NCBI GenBank assembly: GCA_036924855.1
Contig: JBAGRP010000001.1
Location: forward strand, 5,568,001 to 5,632,000
Reading direction: 5' to 3'
DNA from: Nitrobacteraceae bacterium AZCC 2146
GTDB taxonomy: Bacteria > Pseudomonadota > Alphaproteobacteria > Rhizobiales > Xanthobacteraceae
DNA length: 64,000 nucleotides
The notes beneath the pieces are model-generated. The model did not search any database and had not been told where the DNA came from. It worked only from the letters and a program-made list of their open reading frames with translations. Made by a program: the position numbers and the translations under genes. Positions 26,880 through 35,828 of this stretch are shown piece after piece (position 1 is the stretch's first letter; every line of letters starts with the position of its first letter).

Positions 26880-26994
26880 CGTCATTGCGAGGAGCTCTTG
26901 CGACGAAGCAATCCAGTCTTCGCCTGTGGCTTCTGGATTGCTTCGCTCAAGACACAGTTGGCAAAGCCAACTTTGTCTTGAGCTCGCAATGACG
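26880..26994 (-). repeat. Dispersed palindromic repeat, copy 1
   Basis: The element has CGTCATTGCGAG/CTCGCAATGACG ends and internal GAAGCAATCCAG / CTGGATTGCTTC arms. On the minus strand it reads in the same sense as the binding-protein gene whose stop is 32 nt upstream. It also holds an internal hairpin around GTTGGC/GCCAAC. It lies between the binding-protein and livH genes. Confidence 0.9.
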
Positions 26995-27026
26995 AGTTTC
27001 TGTGGCTCGCCCCAATCCGGAAGCCT

Positions 27027-28250
27027 TTAGTTGCTCATCCAGGGCGGGGCGATCATGGCGCCGGTCGCGGCTTCCTTCGGCCAGACCACGACCCGTTCGC
27101 CGTTCTTCTGCCATTGCACGAACAGCAGGTTCTGCAGGCCGGGGCCGGTCTTCACGTCATGGGTTTCGTCGAACACCAGCTTGCCGGCGATGCCGACGTG
27201 ATCGGTCTTTTCCAGCTCCTTGATCACCGCATCGGGTTCGATGGAATTGGCCCGCTTGACGGCGTCGGCATAGATGTAGACCGCATCATATGCGCCGATG
27301 CCGGTGTAGACCGGTGCGGTGCCGAAACGCTTCACGAATTCATCCCAGAACGGGATGGTCTTCGGCGTGAGCGCCGCGCGGATCGCGAACATGCCCACCG
27401 TCTCCGCATTGGCCTTGCCGCTGACGCGGGTGAAGAAGTCGGCGTCCTGGCTCTTGACGTCGATGCCGCCGATCGGGATCGGCACCTGCGCGTCATGCCA
27501 CTGCTTGACGAAGATGTCCGACGAGGCATGCGACAGAATCACGATCAGGTACTGCGCGCCGCTGTCCTTGACCTTGGCGAACAGTGGCGAGAAGTCGGAG
27601 GTCGAGGTGTCGAAGAACTCGGCCATCTTCACCTCGGTGCCGCCGTCGGTGGCGCCCTTCTTCAGGATAGGCACGAGATCCTGCACCCATTTCGCGTTCT
27701 CGCCGACAATGGCGATCTTCGAGAGCTTCATCTCGCCTTTCAGCTTGCCGTTGATGAAGTCCACGAGTGCGCGTGCCTGGTGCGCGGCATTGATCGGGAA
27801 GGCGCGGAAAATGTATTTGTAGTTGTCGTAGTCGGATTTCACCTTCTGGGTGATGGCGGGAGAGGCCGCGCCGACGCCGATGTAGATCGTCTTGGCGCTG
27901 GAGATGTGCGGCAACTGGGCCAGCGTGACGCCGCTGGTATAGCCGCCGATCAGCACGTTGACCTTGTCGTCGGCGGTCAGCTTCTTGATCGCGGCGATGC
28001 CCTGTTCGGGATTTTCGGTCTCGTCGGCGACCACGATTTCCAGCTTGCGGCCAAGCACGCCGCCCTTGGCGTTGATCTCTTCGGCGGCGAGTTTTGCGGC
28101 GTTCTGGGTATCACGGCCGACCTGCAACTGGATCGAGGTCGGGACGCCAATCTTGATGGGGGCCTGCTGGGCGCTGGCCGGCGCGGTGGAAGCAAGGGCG
28201 CCGGCAAATATCATACTCGCAGCCGCAAGCGGCCTCAGAAATGAGTCCAT
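27027..28250 (-). CDS. Branched-chain amino-acid ABC transporter substrate-binding protein (Peripla_BP_6)
   Basis: The 407-residue precursor has a signal peptide (to about residue 27, APASAQQ) followed by IKIGVPTSIQLQVGRDTQNAAKLAAEEINAKGG.. by position, with the LivK-type layout: ETENPEQGIAAIKKL, NVLIGGYTSGVTLA and a long type I fold. It is the first gene of the minus-strand livHMGF set and supplies its receptor. It ends 32 nt before a dispersed palindromic repeat. The 182-nt gap upstream, towards the quinone oxidoreductase gene, shows no recognisable feature. Confidence 0.9.
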   Translation of the reverse strand: MDSFLRPLAAASMIFAGALASTAPASAQQAPIKIGVPTSIQLQVGRDTQNAAKLAAEEINAKGGVLGRKLEIVVADETENPEQGIAAIKKLTADDKVNVLIGGYTSGVTLAQLPHISSAKTIYIGVGAASPAITQKVKSDYDNYKYIFRAFPINAAHQARALVDFINGKLKGEMKLSKIAIVGENAKWVQDLVPILKKGATDGGTEVKMAEFFDTSTSDFSPLFAKVKDSGAQYLIVILSHASSDIFVKQWHDAQVPIPIGGIDVKSQDADFFTRVSGKANAETVGMFAIRAALTPKTIPFWDEFVKRFGTAPVYTGIGAYDAVYIYADAVKRANSIEPDAVIKELEKTDHVGIAGKLVFDETHDVKTGPGLQNLLFVQWQKNGERVVVWPKEAATGAMIAPPWMSN

Positions 28251-28432
28251 GATGTTTCTCCCTGATGCATCTGGATCATTGTCCGATGCGTTCTTAGCGG
28301 TGCCAGACTGCCTAGCTCAGTGAGATCGAGTCAAGATGGATTGAATTGCTTGCTGCACACTGTCGAGGCACCGGACCAAGGCCGCCTGAATGTTGCGATG
28401 CGACATGCAGACGACCGCCGGAAGGTGCGCGA

Positions 28433-29431
28433 CTACTGGATATCGACCACGATTTTTCCGGCTGCGCTGCGGCTTCTGACCGCGTCGTAGGCACCAGCGA
28501 TTGTGTCCAGCGTGAAGCGGCGGCCGTCCAGCTTCGGCGCGATCTTGCCGGCCTCCGCTAGCTTCGTCGCCTCGCGCAGAATATCGCCGTGATGGGCGCG
28601 CCCTTCGCCGGTGAGCATCGGCAGCAGCGTGAACACGCCGGAATAACTGGCGGCGCGAAACGACAAAGGTGCCAGCGCATGGGTACCCCAGCCCAGCGCG
28701 CTGACGACATGGCCGAACCGCGCCACCGCATTGAACGACGCGTCGAGCACTGCGCCGCCGACGGTATCGTAGACGAGGTCGAAGCCGCGGCCGCCGGTGG
28801 CGCTGGCGACGTAATCCGCGACCGAAGTTGCATTGTAGTCGATGAAGGTCGCTCCGAACTGTTCGATCGTGGCCCTGTCCTTCGCCGAACCGGTGGCAAA
28901 GACCTCGGCGCCGAAGGCGCGCGCGATCTGGATGGCAACGTGGCCGACGCCGCCGGCGCCGCCGTGGATCAGCACCTTCTGATCCGGTCTCACACCGGCG
29001 CGATCGACCAGCCCTTCCCAGGCGGTGATGAAGATCAGCGGCAAGGCTGCCGCCTCGCGCATCGTCAGGTTGGCCGGCTTCAGCGCCAGCAGGTCGGCAT
29101 CGACGGCGGCAAACTCCGCCAGCGAGCCCTGCAGGCCGCCGACGCCGCCGGTCATGCCATAGACCTCGTCGCCACGGCGGAACTGCGTCACGCCCGCTCC
29201 GACGCTTTCGACGATGCCGGCGAGGTCGATGCCGAGAATGGCCGGGAGCGGATGTCGCGCATGGGCGGCCTCGCCGCTGCGGATCTTGAGATCGAGCGGA
29301 TTGACGGCGCTTGCTGTGACACGCACCAGCACCTGGCCTTGCGCCGGGGTTGGCCTTGAGATGCGGTCGATACTGAACGGTGATCCGATGCTGCTCAATA
29401 CGGCAGCCTGCATGGTGTGTGTCGTAGTCAT
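28433..29431 (-). CDS. Zinc-independent MDR family NADPH:quinone oxidoreductase
   Basis: The 332-residue medium-chain dehydrogenase/reductase has the GroES-like N-terminus (AVNPLDLKIRSG, GIDLAGIVESVGAGV, GDEVYGM) and a Rossmann domain with IHGGAGGVGHVAIQIARAFGA. The structural-zinc cysteine cluster and zinc ligands are absent, which marks quinone or enoyl reductases rather than alcohol dehydrogenases. It is divergent from a LysR gene, with a well-formed T-N11-A box in between, so it is probably that regulator's target. Confidence 0.88.
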   Translation of the reverse strand: MTTTHTMQAAVLSSIGSPFSIDRISRPTPAQGQVLVRVTASAVNPLDLKIRSGEAAHARHPLPAILGIDLAGIVESVGAGVTQFRRGDEVYGMTGGVGGLQGSLAEFAAVDADLLALKPANLTMREAAALPLIFITAWEGLVDRAGVRPDQKVLIHGGAGGVGHVAIQIARAFGAEVFATGSAKDRATIEQFGATFIDYNATSVADYVASATGGRGFDLVYDTVGGAVLDASFNAVARFGHVVSALGWGTHALAPLSFRAASYSGVFTLLPMLTGEGRAHHGDILREATKLAEAGKIAPKLDGRRFTLDTIAGAYDAVRSRSAAGKIVVDIQ

Positions 29432-29467
29432 GGTGACGCCCTTTCGTTTCGCTTGACCTAAATGGGC

Positions 29468-29488
29468 GTGTTAGACAGCGGTGAACAC
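29468..29488. promoter_or_regulatory. LysR-type operator GTGTT-N11-AACAC
   Basis: Perfect 5-bp inverted arms separated by 11 bp fit the T-N11-A consensus of LysR regulators. It lies 36 nt from the oxidoreductase start and 50 nt from the divergent LysR start, the classical position for control of both genes. Confidence 0.6.
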
Positions 29489-29538
29489 CGACAAGGTTGC
29501 ACGGACTCCAAACAGAACTGAATGAGCGGGCTTTTCGG

Positions 29539-30390
29539 ATGGAATGGAGCGACCTTCGGATTTTCCTGGCGATTGCGCGCGAAGGCACGCTGGGAGGTGC
29601 CGCGCAAAAGCTCGGCCAGAGCCAGCCGACCATGGGCCGCCGGCTGAAGGCGCTGGAGCTTGCGGTCGGTCACACCCTGTTTCAGCGCACCGGCGAAGGG
29701 TTTGTGCTGACCGATGAAGGCCAGGCTGTGCTGTCCCATGCCGAACGGATCGAAGAAGAGGCGCTGGCATTCCAGCGCCAGCTCGACGGCCAGGATCAAC
29801 TGCTCGAAGGCATGCTGCGCATCTCGTCATCCGACTGGTTCGGGGCTCATCTGCTGGCGCCGGTGTTCGCCGAATTTGCGAAGTTGCATCCCCAGGTCGT
29901 GGTCGAATTGCTGACCAGCCAAAGCCTCTACAGTCTGCCGCGCCGCGAGGCCGACATGGTGTTCCGGATCAGGCCGTTCGACGAACCCGAAGTGATCTCG
30001 CGGCGGCTGATGCACATTCCCTACGGCGTCTATCTCAAATCGGATATCGAACCGCCCAAACCCGGCGATGGCGCCGGGGCGCCGCTGGTGACGATGGACA
30101 CCAACTTTGCGGATATGCCCGATGCCGTCTGGCTGCGGAAAATGCTGCCCCATGCGCATGTCGTCTCGCGCAGCAATAGCCGCGAGGTGCAGGCGCGCAT
30201 GTGCGCATCTGGCGCAGGTGTCGCAGTGCTGCCGCGCCCGCTCGGCGACACGCTGGCCGGCGTCACCCGGATCGATCTTGGCGAAGCGCCGCCGGGCCGG
30301 GACACGTTCGTCGGCTATCACCGCGATCTGAAAAGGCTGGCCCGGCTGCGCGCGCTGCTCGATCTGGTGATCGAGCGACTGGGCAACTAG
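29539..30390 (+). CDS. LysR family transcriptional regulator
   Basis: The 283-residue protein has the LysR helix-turn-helix (MEWSDLRIFLAIAREGTLGGAAQKLGQSQPTMGRRLKALE by position 1-40) and a C-terminal substrate-binding domain with RREADMVFRIR and the RSNSREVQARMCASGAGVAVLP region. Start ATG 29539 matches the family's usual beginning; an ATG at 29497 is in frame. It is transcribed away from the quinone oxidoreductase gene. Confidence 0.91.
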   Translation: MEWSDLRIFLAIAREGTLGGAAQKLGQSQPTMGRRLKALELAVGHTLFQRTGEGFVLTDEGQAVLSHAERIEEEALAFQRQLDGQDQLLEGMLRISSSDWFGAHLLAPVFAEFAKLHPQVVVELLTSQSLYSLPRREADMVFRIRPFDEPEVISRRLMHIPYGVYLKSDIEPPKPGDGAGAPLVTMDTNFADMPDAVWLRKMLPHAHVVSRSNSREVQARMCASGAGVAVLPRPLGDTLAGVTRIDLGEAPPGRDTFVGYHRDLKRLARLRALLDLVIERLGN

Positions 30391-30430
30391 TCACGCGCCG
30401 CGGAAGGTTCGGTGGATGGGGAATAAAAGT

Positions 30431-30463
30431 GGGACCGTCGACGCAGGTAATAACGACGGTCCC
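30431..30463 (+). terminator. Strong hairpin downstream of LysR gene
   Basis: GGGACCGTCG and CGACGGTCCC form a perfect 10-bp stem around a 13-nt loop, 40 nt after the LysR stop. There is no T-run. It may end the LysR transcript or be part of a small RNA; the gap 30391-30633 holds no gene. Confidence 0.5.
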
Positions 30464-30633
30464 TGTCGTGCAATTGAAATTGGGGTAGGAAAGCGACTTC
30501 CGGTACCCACTCTGCGCGACAGGTTGACGGTACCGCAACCTCGCAACCCTGCAATGTAATCCGTTCCTTAACCTAACCGATCAACCTTACTCAGGGCGCT
30601 TTTCCGGCATTCCGCGCGAGGCCGTAGAATATT

Positions 30634-31044
30634 CTACTCCGCTGCTTTGGGTAGCGCGTCGATGGTGTCGGCATTGGCGCAATAGGTTTCGTAGCGCTGC
30701 GCCACGACACCCGCGGCGAGATCGTGCTGGCAAGCCTGCTTGTGCTGGCAGCCGGCGCAGGTTCGCAGCATGTCGTTGAGCACCGGCCGCTCGATGCGCG
30801 CGATGGCGTCGTCGTCGAAGCCGAGCGCCTTCAGCAGGTACGGTAGTTCGTCGGCGGCATGCTGGCCCTGACGCACCAGCGCATTGAGGTCGGCGGGCGC
30901 AAGGCCCATCTCATGGGCGATACGGTCGAACTCACCGGAGTCGAGCTCGCTCATTTCGCTGCGCTCGCGCCATTTCTTCAGCCAGTCGCTCAGGTTGCCG
31001 ATCAGGGTGGTGAGCATGGGATGTTGCTGGGCTGGCGCTGTCAT
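30634..31044 (-). CDS. Small cysteine-motif protein (DUF6455-like)
   Basis: This 136-residue soluble protein has an N-terminal helical region with EMSELDSGEFDRIAHEMGLAPADLNALV, a reading typical of small rhizobial regulatory-looking proteins. A C-terminal CAGCQHKQACQ..YCANADTIDALP follows, a Cys-x2-Cys-x5-Cys plus later Cys arrangement able to bind a metal or haem/Fe-S. Function is unknown. AGGAGAT lies ahead of the ATG at 31044. It stands alone, between a LysR gene and a small secreted protein gene. Confidence 0.75.
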   Translation of the reverse strand: MTAPAQQHPMLTTLIGNLSDWLKKWRERSEMSELDSGEFDRIAHEMGLAPADLNALVRQGQHAADELPYLLKALGFDDDAIARIERPVLNDMLRTCAGCQHKQACQHDLAAGVVAQRYETYCANADTIDALPKAAE

Positions 31045-31282
31045 GGCGATCTCCTGCTGATCAAGGCTGAGCAAAAGGATCGGCGTCAGTGGCAGGCCAT
31101 GCATTGCGCTGGATCAATCGCGACAGCGCATGGGAACCGGTCACGCGCCGTTATCGTTACCTTGAAGTGGCTGCAGCGCAGGCACTTCCGGGCGAACCCG
31201 GGGCTGGCATTGCCGGCAAACGCGCATACATTGGAAGCATTGTTATTCCAGAGCCGGCACGACCGGTTTCGGGAGGCGTATC

Positions 31283-31645
31283 ATGACCCTGAAACATCTT
31301 GCGCCATTGCTCGGCGCAGCGCTGCTGATGAGCGGCGCCGTCGCGCGCGCGGATACGTACCAGCCCGGCGAATTCCTGATGCTCGACCTCAATCGGGCCG
31401 CGCTGTCGCCAAAGCCGCTTGGGCCTCCGGCGCGGTTCGAGCCGGTGCCGATCGAGGCCAAGGCCGATCCAGCGAAGGTTGCTCCTGCGGCGAAAGCGGC
31501 GCGCACCGCCGCCGCAAAACCGCACGCTGTTGTCCGCAAGAAAATCGCACGGGCCCGCACCAACCCCCTCGACGCCAACGCGTCGGACACCCGCGTCCAG
31601 GTCTGGCCCTGCCGTTCCGGCGGTATCTGCAACTGGCAGAAATAA
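31283..31645 (+). CDS. Small secreted Ala/Lys-rich protein of unknown function
   Basis: The 120-residue precursor has a signal peptide (MTLKHLAPLLGAALLMSGAV by position; cleavage near ARADT). The mature part has a lysine/alanine-rich middle (PAAKAARTAAAKPHAVVRKKIARARTN, residues ~70-95) and ends VWPCRSGGICNWQK with two cysteines that may form a disulfide. No family is recognised. GGGAGG precedes the ATG. It ends 24 nt before a dispersed palindromic repeat. Confidence 0.7.
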   Translation: MTLKHLAPLLGAALLMSGAVARADTYQPGEFLMLDLNRAALSPKPLGPPARFEPVPIEAKADPAKVAPAAKAARTAAAKPHAVVRKKIARARTNPLDANASDTRVQVWPCRSGGICNWQK

Positions 31646-31669
31646 TCGTTTACGCGACACGCTCGCCGC

Positions 31670-31783
31670 CGTCATTGCGAGCTCTGACAAAGTTGGCCTT
31701 GCCAACTTTGTCCTGAGCGAAGCAATCCAGGAGCCACACGCTCAGTCTGGATTGCTTCGTCGCAAAAGCTCCTCGCAATGACG
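31670..31783 (+). repeat. Dispersed palindromic repeat, copy 2
   Basis: Same element as at 26880, with CGTCATTGCGAG ends. The internal ACAAAGTTGGC-CTT-GCCAACTTTGT hairpin is perfect. It reads + and lies 24 nt after the small secreted protein's stop, between that gene and a convergent M20 deacylase gene. Confidence 0.9.
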
Positions 31784-31827
31784 ATGCGAGACTGCCGTCT
31801 TTCGCCCGACATTGATTGGTCTGCCTG

Positions 31828-33117
31828 TCAGTTCCCGATCTTCTCCACGCCGCACCATTCGGCGATGAACAGGGCCGCTGCGGTGGTGACCTTCTTCAGC
31901 GACGGCAGGTTGACGCCTTCGTCGAAGCCATGGACGCCGCGCGAGATCGCGCCGTAGTTCAGCGCCGGGATGTCGTCGAACAGCACGTAGACGCGGCTGT
32001 CGAGATAGGCCAGCGAGGTCACCGCTTCCAGTTTCCTGCCGAACACCGTTTCATGTGCGCGGCCGAGCACGGCCTCGGCATCCGAGCCGGGCTTCAGTAC
32101 AAAACCTTCGGCCTGGAAGCCGTTGAAGGTCACGGTCGGCGGGATGTTGGAGAGAAACGCATCCTTGCGCGTGAACGCGGCGACGCGATCGACGATCTCC
32201 TTTTTCGCGACTTCCACATTGGTGCCGGGCAGGATCGAGATCCGGCAGTCGACCTTGCACCAGCTTGGCACGGACGAAGCCCAGTCGCCGCCGGCGATCT
32301 TGCCGATGTTGAGATTGATCGGCTTCTCGATGTCCTTGAAGTATTCGAGGCCGTCCTTCTTCTTGTTCCACTCGGCTTCCATCTGGCGCAGTTCGCCGAT
32401 GACGCGGTAGGCGGCGTCGATGGCGTTGGCGCCGGTGCCCATCCTTTGCACGTGCACCGGCACGCCGCGGACTTCGAGCTGGAACCAGATCACACCGATA
32501 TTGGCGCGGGTCAGCGTTTCATGGGAGGGCTCGGAGACCAATGCGGCCTGCGCCTTGTAGCCGCGCAGATGAGTCATCAGCGCGCCATCGCCGGTGGACT
32601 CTTCCTCGACGACGGACTGCAGATACACCGTCGCCGCCGGCTGCAGGCCGATGCTGCGCAGAGCATCCAGTGCAAAGATGTTGGTGGCGCAGCCGGCCTT
32701 CATGTCGCCGGCACCGCGGCCCTGCATCCAGTCGCCGTCGATCACCGGCTCGTATGGCGGCGTCGCCCACATGTTGGCGGGGCCTTCCGGCACCACGTCG
32801 ACATGGCCCTGCATGATCAACGAGCGGCCCTTCTCCTCGCGCGGGCGATGGATGCCGACCACGATCGGCGCGCGCGAATGCAGCTCGTCATAGGCGCCGC
32901 TGCCCGGATGGCGCGCCAGCGCCTCCTTGTCCATCTCGAAGCGCTCCATGGTGTAGCCGCGCTCCTTCATGGCGCGGAACATGAAGTCCTGCATGGTGTG
33001 TTCGTTGCCGCGCGTCGAGACGTGGCGCACCATGTCCTGGGTGAATTTGACCTGTGCGTCAAAACCCTTGTCGATCGCGGCAATGATATCGTCGCGCAGT
33101 TTGGGATCGAGTGGCAT
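31828..33117 (-). CDS. ArgE/DapE family (M20) deacylase
   Basis: The 429-residue metallo-hydrolase has the M20 catalytic set: MQGHVDVVPEG (metal His and catalytic Asp), GRGAGDMKAG, the catalytic Glu pair in VVEEESTGD, SEPSHE and the C-terminal ISRGVHGFDEGV histidine. The lid-domain histidine is in GVPVHVQRM. Family members remove acyl groups from amino acids or cut small peptides. It lies downstream of GABA transaminase and acetylpolyamine deacetylase genes on the same strand, so an N-acyl amino acid is a plausible substrate. AAGGAC precedes the ATG at 33117. Confidence 0.87.
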   Translation of the reverse strand: MPLDPKLRDDIIAAIDKGFDAQVKFTQDMVRHVSTRGNEHTMQDFMFRAMKERGYTMERFEMDKEALARHPGSGAYDELHSRAPIVVGIHRPREEKGRSLIMQGHVDVVPEGPANMWATPPYEPVIDGDWMQGRGAGDMKAGCATNIFALDALRSIGLQPAATVYLQSVVEEESTGDGALMTHLRGYKAQAALVSEPSHETLTRANIGVIWFQLEVRGVPVHVQRMGTGANAIDAAYRVIGELRQMEAEWNKKKDGLEYFKDIEKPINLNIGKIAGGDWASSVPSWCKVDCRISILPGTNVEVAKKEIVDRVAAFTRKDAFLSNIPPTVTFNGFQAEGFVLKPGSDAEAVLGRAHETVFGRKLEAVTSLAYLDSRVYVLFDDIPALNYGAISRGVHGFDEGVNLPSLKKVTTAAALFIAEWCGVEKIGN

Positions 33118-33158
33118 ACGGATGTCCTTTGATCGCGTGTCGTGATGATGTTGCAAGT

Positions 33159-33277
33159 CGTCATTGCGAGGAGCCCTTGCGACGAAGCAATCCAGTTCTT
33201 CCTTCGCTTGTGGCTTTCTGGATTGCTTCGCCCAAACGAAATTGGCTTTGCCAATTTCGTCAGGGCTCGCAATGACG
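33159..33277 (-). repeat. Dispersed palindromic repeat, copy 3
   Basis: Same element. The internal arms are ACGAAATTGGC and GCCAATTTCGT, which differ from copies 2 and 5 but still pair perfectly. It begins 2 nt after the GABA transaminase stop on the minus strand and separates it from the M20 deacylase gene. Confidence 0.9.
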
Positions 33278-33279
33278 AG

Positions 33280-34557
33280 CTAAGCCGACAGCGCGAGTTC
33301 GAGCTTGTCGAGTCCTTCGTCGATGATGCTGTCTTCGGCGGTCAGCGGCACCAGGATGCGGATGGTGTTGAAGTTGGTGCCGCAGGACAGCAGGATCAGG
33401 CCTTCATCGGCGGCGCGCTGCATCACCTTCTTGGTCATCTCGGCATCGGGCTGCTCACCGCCGCGCTCCTTGACGATGTCAAAGGCGATCATCGCGCCGA
33501 CGGCGCGCACCGCGGCCATCGGCAGCAGGTCGTTGCGCTGCTGCATCTTCTTCAGCCGCGTCGTGATGCGTTCGCCGATGACATTGGCGCGGGCGACGAG
33601 GTTGTCGCGCTCGAACACGTCGAGCACGGCATTGGCCGCGGCCACCGCCAAGGGATTGCCGGCATAGGTGCCGCCGAGGCCGCCCGGTTCAGCCGCATCC
33701 ATCAGGGCCGCCTTGCCGATCACGCCCGACAGCGGGAAGCCGCCGGCGAGGCTCTTCGCCACGCAGATCAGATCCGGCTTGATGTCGTAATGCTCCATGG
33801 CGAACATCTTGCCGGTGCGGCCATAGCCGGTCTGCACTTCGTCGGCGATCAGCACGATGCCATGCTGGTCGCAGATCTTGCGCAGCGCCCGCATCAATTC
33901 CGGTGGCGCCTGGTGGAAGCCGCCTTCGCCCTGCACCGGCTCGATGATGATGGCAGCGACGCGCGCCGGATCGATGTCGGCCTTGAACAGGAAGCTGAGA
34001 TATTTCAGCGATTCCTCGACAGTGACATCGAGCTGCGGAACCGGGAACGGCACGTGCCAGACTTCCGGCAATGCGGCGCCAAAGCCCTTCTTGTAGGGCA
34101 GTACCTTGCCGGTCATGGTCATGGTCATCGCGGTGCGGCCATGGAAGCCGCCGGTGAACGCGATCACGCCGGCGCGGCCGGTGGCAGCGCGTGCGATCTT
34201 GATGGCGTTCTCGGTGGCTTCGGCGCCGGTGGTGAAGAAGGCGGTCTTCACGGCACCTTCGATCGGCGCCAGCTTGTTGAGGCGCTCAGCCAGGGTCACG
34301 TAGGGCTCATACAGCAGCACCTGGAAGCAGGTGTGGGTGAAGCGCTCCATCTGCTCGCGCACGGCTGCCATCACATGCGGATTGCAATGACCGGTATTGA
34401 GCACGGCGATGCCGCCGGCGAAGTCGACATAGCGCTTGCCTTCGACATCCCAGACTTCGGAATTCAGCGCGCGCTGCGCCGAGATCGGGGTGGAGTGGCC
34501 GATACCGCGTGGCACGGCGGCCTCGCGGCGCGCGAAAATGGCTGCATTGGTCGACAT
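33280..34557 (-). CDS. gabT: 4-aminobutyrate--2-oxoglutarate transaminase
   Basis: The 425-residue class III aminotransferase shows NTGHCNPHVMAA, FFTTGAEATENAIKIAR, the TGGFHGRT loop, the PLP aspartate in LIADEVQTGYGRTG and the Schiff-base lysine in CVAKSLAGGFPLSG. This matches GabT closely in length and motifs. It transfers the GABA amino group to 2-oxoglutarate, giving succinate semialdehyde. It lies downstream of the acetylpolyamine deacetylase gene on the same strand with a 245-nt gap holding a palindromic repeat. No succinate-semialdehyde dehydrogenase gene is in the window. Confidence 0.92.
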   Translation of the reverse strand: MSTNAAIFARREAAVPRGIGHSTPISAQRALNSEVWDVEGKRYVDFAGGIAVLNTGHCNPHVMAAVREQMERFTHTCFQVLLYEPYVTLAERLNKLAPIEGAVKTAFFTTGAEATENAIKIARAATGRAGVIAFTGGFHGRTAMTMTMTGKVLPYKKGFGAALPEVWHVPFPVPQLDVTVEESLKYLSFLFKADIDPARVAAIIIEPVQGEGGFHQAPPELMRALRKICDQHGIVLIADEVQTGYGRTGKMFAMEHYDIKPDLICVAKSLAGGFPLSGVIGKAALMDAAEPGGLGGTYAGNPLAVAAANAVLDVFERDNLVARANVIGERITTRLKKMQQRNDLLPMAAVRAVGAMIAFDIVKERGGEQPDAEMTKKVMQRAADEGLILLSCGTNFNTIRILVPLTAEDSIIDEGLDKLELALSA

Positions 34558-34668
34558 GAGTTTGTCCTTACTTTTTCTTGCGGTTTGTTTTGTTAGTGAA
34601 TGTTCAGTTGGTGGATTGGTAAAGAGCTTGCGCCGATGGAGGTGTGCTCCCTAGCGCCGCCCTCTCAC

Positions 34669-34761
34669 CGTCATTGCGAGGAGCCCTTGCGACGAAGCAA
34701 TCCAGTATCCCATGCCTTGCGGCCTCTGGATTGCCGCGTCGCTTCGCTCCTCGCAATGACG
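34669..34761 (-). repeat. Dispersed palindromic repeat, copy 4 (short form)
   Basis: The 93-bp version keeps both CGTCATTGCGAGGAGC-type ends and the GCAATCCAG/CTGGATTGC arms but lacks the separate internal GTTGGC/GCCAAC hairpin; here GAGGAGCGAAGCGACG takes that place. It lies 41 nt after the acetylpolyamine deacetylase stop, in the sense orientation. Confidence 0.88.
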
Positions 34762-34802
34762 TGGCGAAGCTGGCGTGCTGCTGCTCATCACGTTCAATCC
34801 AA

Positions 34803-35828
34803 TCACCGCGCGGCTTCAAAGCCGCCGAGCGTGGAGGTGAGGTTGGCGCCGAGGATGTCGGAGAGATATCCGCCTTCCTGGACGAGGACGGTAGGCAGGC
34901 CCATGCGCGCCACGGCTTCGCCGATGCGCTTGAAGCCCGGGGTGGTGACTTTCAGCGCTGCCAGCGGATCGTGTTCGGACGCATCGAGACCGAGTGCGAG
35001 AACGAGCGCAGTCGGTGCAAACGACTTGATGGTCTTTTCAGCGACGGCGAGCGCGTCGATGAAGCCGTCATCGCCGGTGCCGAGCGCCAGCGGGATGTTG
35101 AGGTTGGTGCCGAGGCCGTTGCCTTCGCCTTTTTCGTCGGCATAGCCAAAGACGAACGGATAGTAGCCGACGGGATCGGCGTGGATCGACACCGTCAACA
35201 CGTCGGGTCGCGAATAGAAGATGCCCTGCGTGCCATTGCCGTGATGGACATCGACATCGAGGATCGCGACGCGTTCGTGCTTCAGCCGCAGATGTTCGGC
35301 GGCGATCGCCGAATTGTTCATGAAGCAGAAGCCGCCGGCGAGATCGCGATAGGCGTGATGACCGGGCGGGCGGCATAGCGCATACACCGCATCCTCGCCG
35401 TCCATCACCATCTGCGCAGCGGTAACGGCAACGTCGGTGGATGCGCAGGCGCCGGCCCAGGTGCCCGGGCCGATCGGGGCGGCAGTGTCCATCGTGTGCC
35501 AGCCGAGCTTGCCGGTGATGTGGGTGGGATAGCTGCCGGGCGTGCGCACCGGATGGATGTTGGCGATCATCTCCGGGCCATAGTCCGGCAGCTTGATCCA
35601 TTCGTCCCATGCGCTCTCAAGGAAGCGCAGATATTCCGGGCTGTGCACGCGAGCGCGCGGACCCTGGCCGAATTCGGTCGGGGCGATGATGGTGTGCTTG
35701 CCGTCGGCAAGCCCTTTCAGCAGGCGGTCGGCGCGCTCCGGCTGTTCGGTGGTGCGCTTGACCTGGCCGCGCACCAGGAAGAATTGCGGATCGTGGCTGC
35801 GGTGTTTGTCTGAATAGACAGCCTTCAC
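34803..35828 (-). CDS. aphA: Acetylpolyamine amidohydrolase / histone-deacetylase family protein
   Basis: The 341-residue protein matches the length and motif order of acetylpolyamine amidohydrolases. It has ARVHSPEYLRFLESAWDEW by position near 60-80, SLCRPPGHH in the form ALCRPPGHHAYRD (catalytic histidine pair), LDVDVHHGNGTQ with metal Asp and His, and VLALGLDASEHDP. It should remove acetyl groups from polyamines such as acetylputrescine in the cytoplasm. It starts with GTG, overlapping the GntR gene's stop (GTGA), so regulator and enzyme are co-transcribed. Downstream genes encode GABA transaminase and an M20 deacylase. Confidence 0.85.
   Translation of the reverse strand: MKAVYSDKHRSHDPQFFLVRGQVKRTTEQPERADRLLKGLADGKHTIIAPTEFGQGPRARVHSPEYLRFLESAWDEWIKLPDYGPEMIANIHPVRTPGSYPTHITGKLGWHTMDTAAPIGPGTWAGACASTDVAVTAAQMVMDGEDAVYALCRPPGHHAYRDLAGGFCFMNNSAIAAEHLRLKHERVAILDVDVHHGNGTQGIFYSRPDVLTVSIHADPVGYYPFVFGYADEKGEGNGLGTNLNIPLALGTGDDGFIDALAVAEKTIKSFAPTALVLALGLDASEHDPLAALKVTTPGFKRIGEAVARMGLPTVLVQEGGYLSDILGANLTSTLGGFEAAR

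Noticed and set aside
31816..33132. Long plus-strand frame opposite the M20 deacylase gene
   Set aside because: Composition is that of an antisense shadow in GC-rich DNA, and the minus-strand reading has all M20 motifs.
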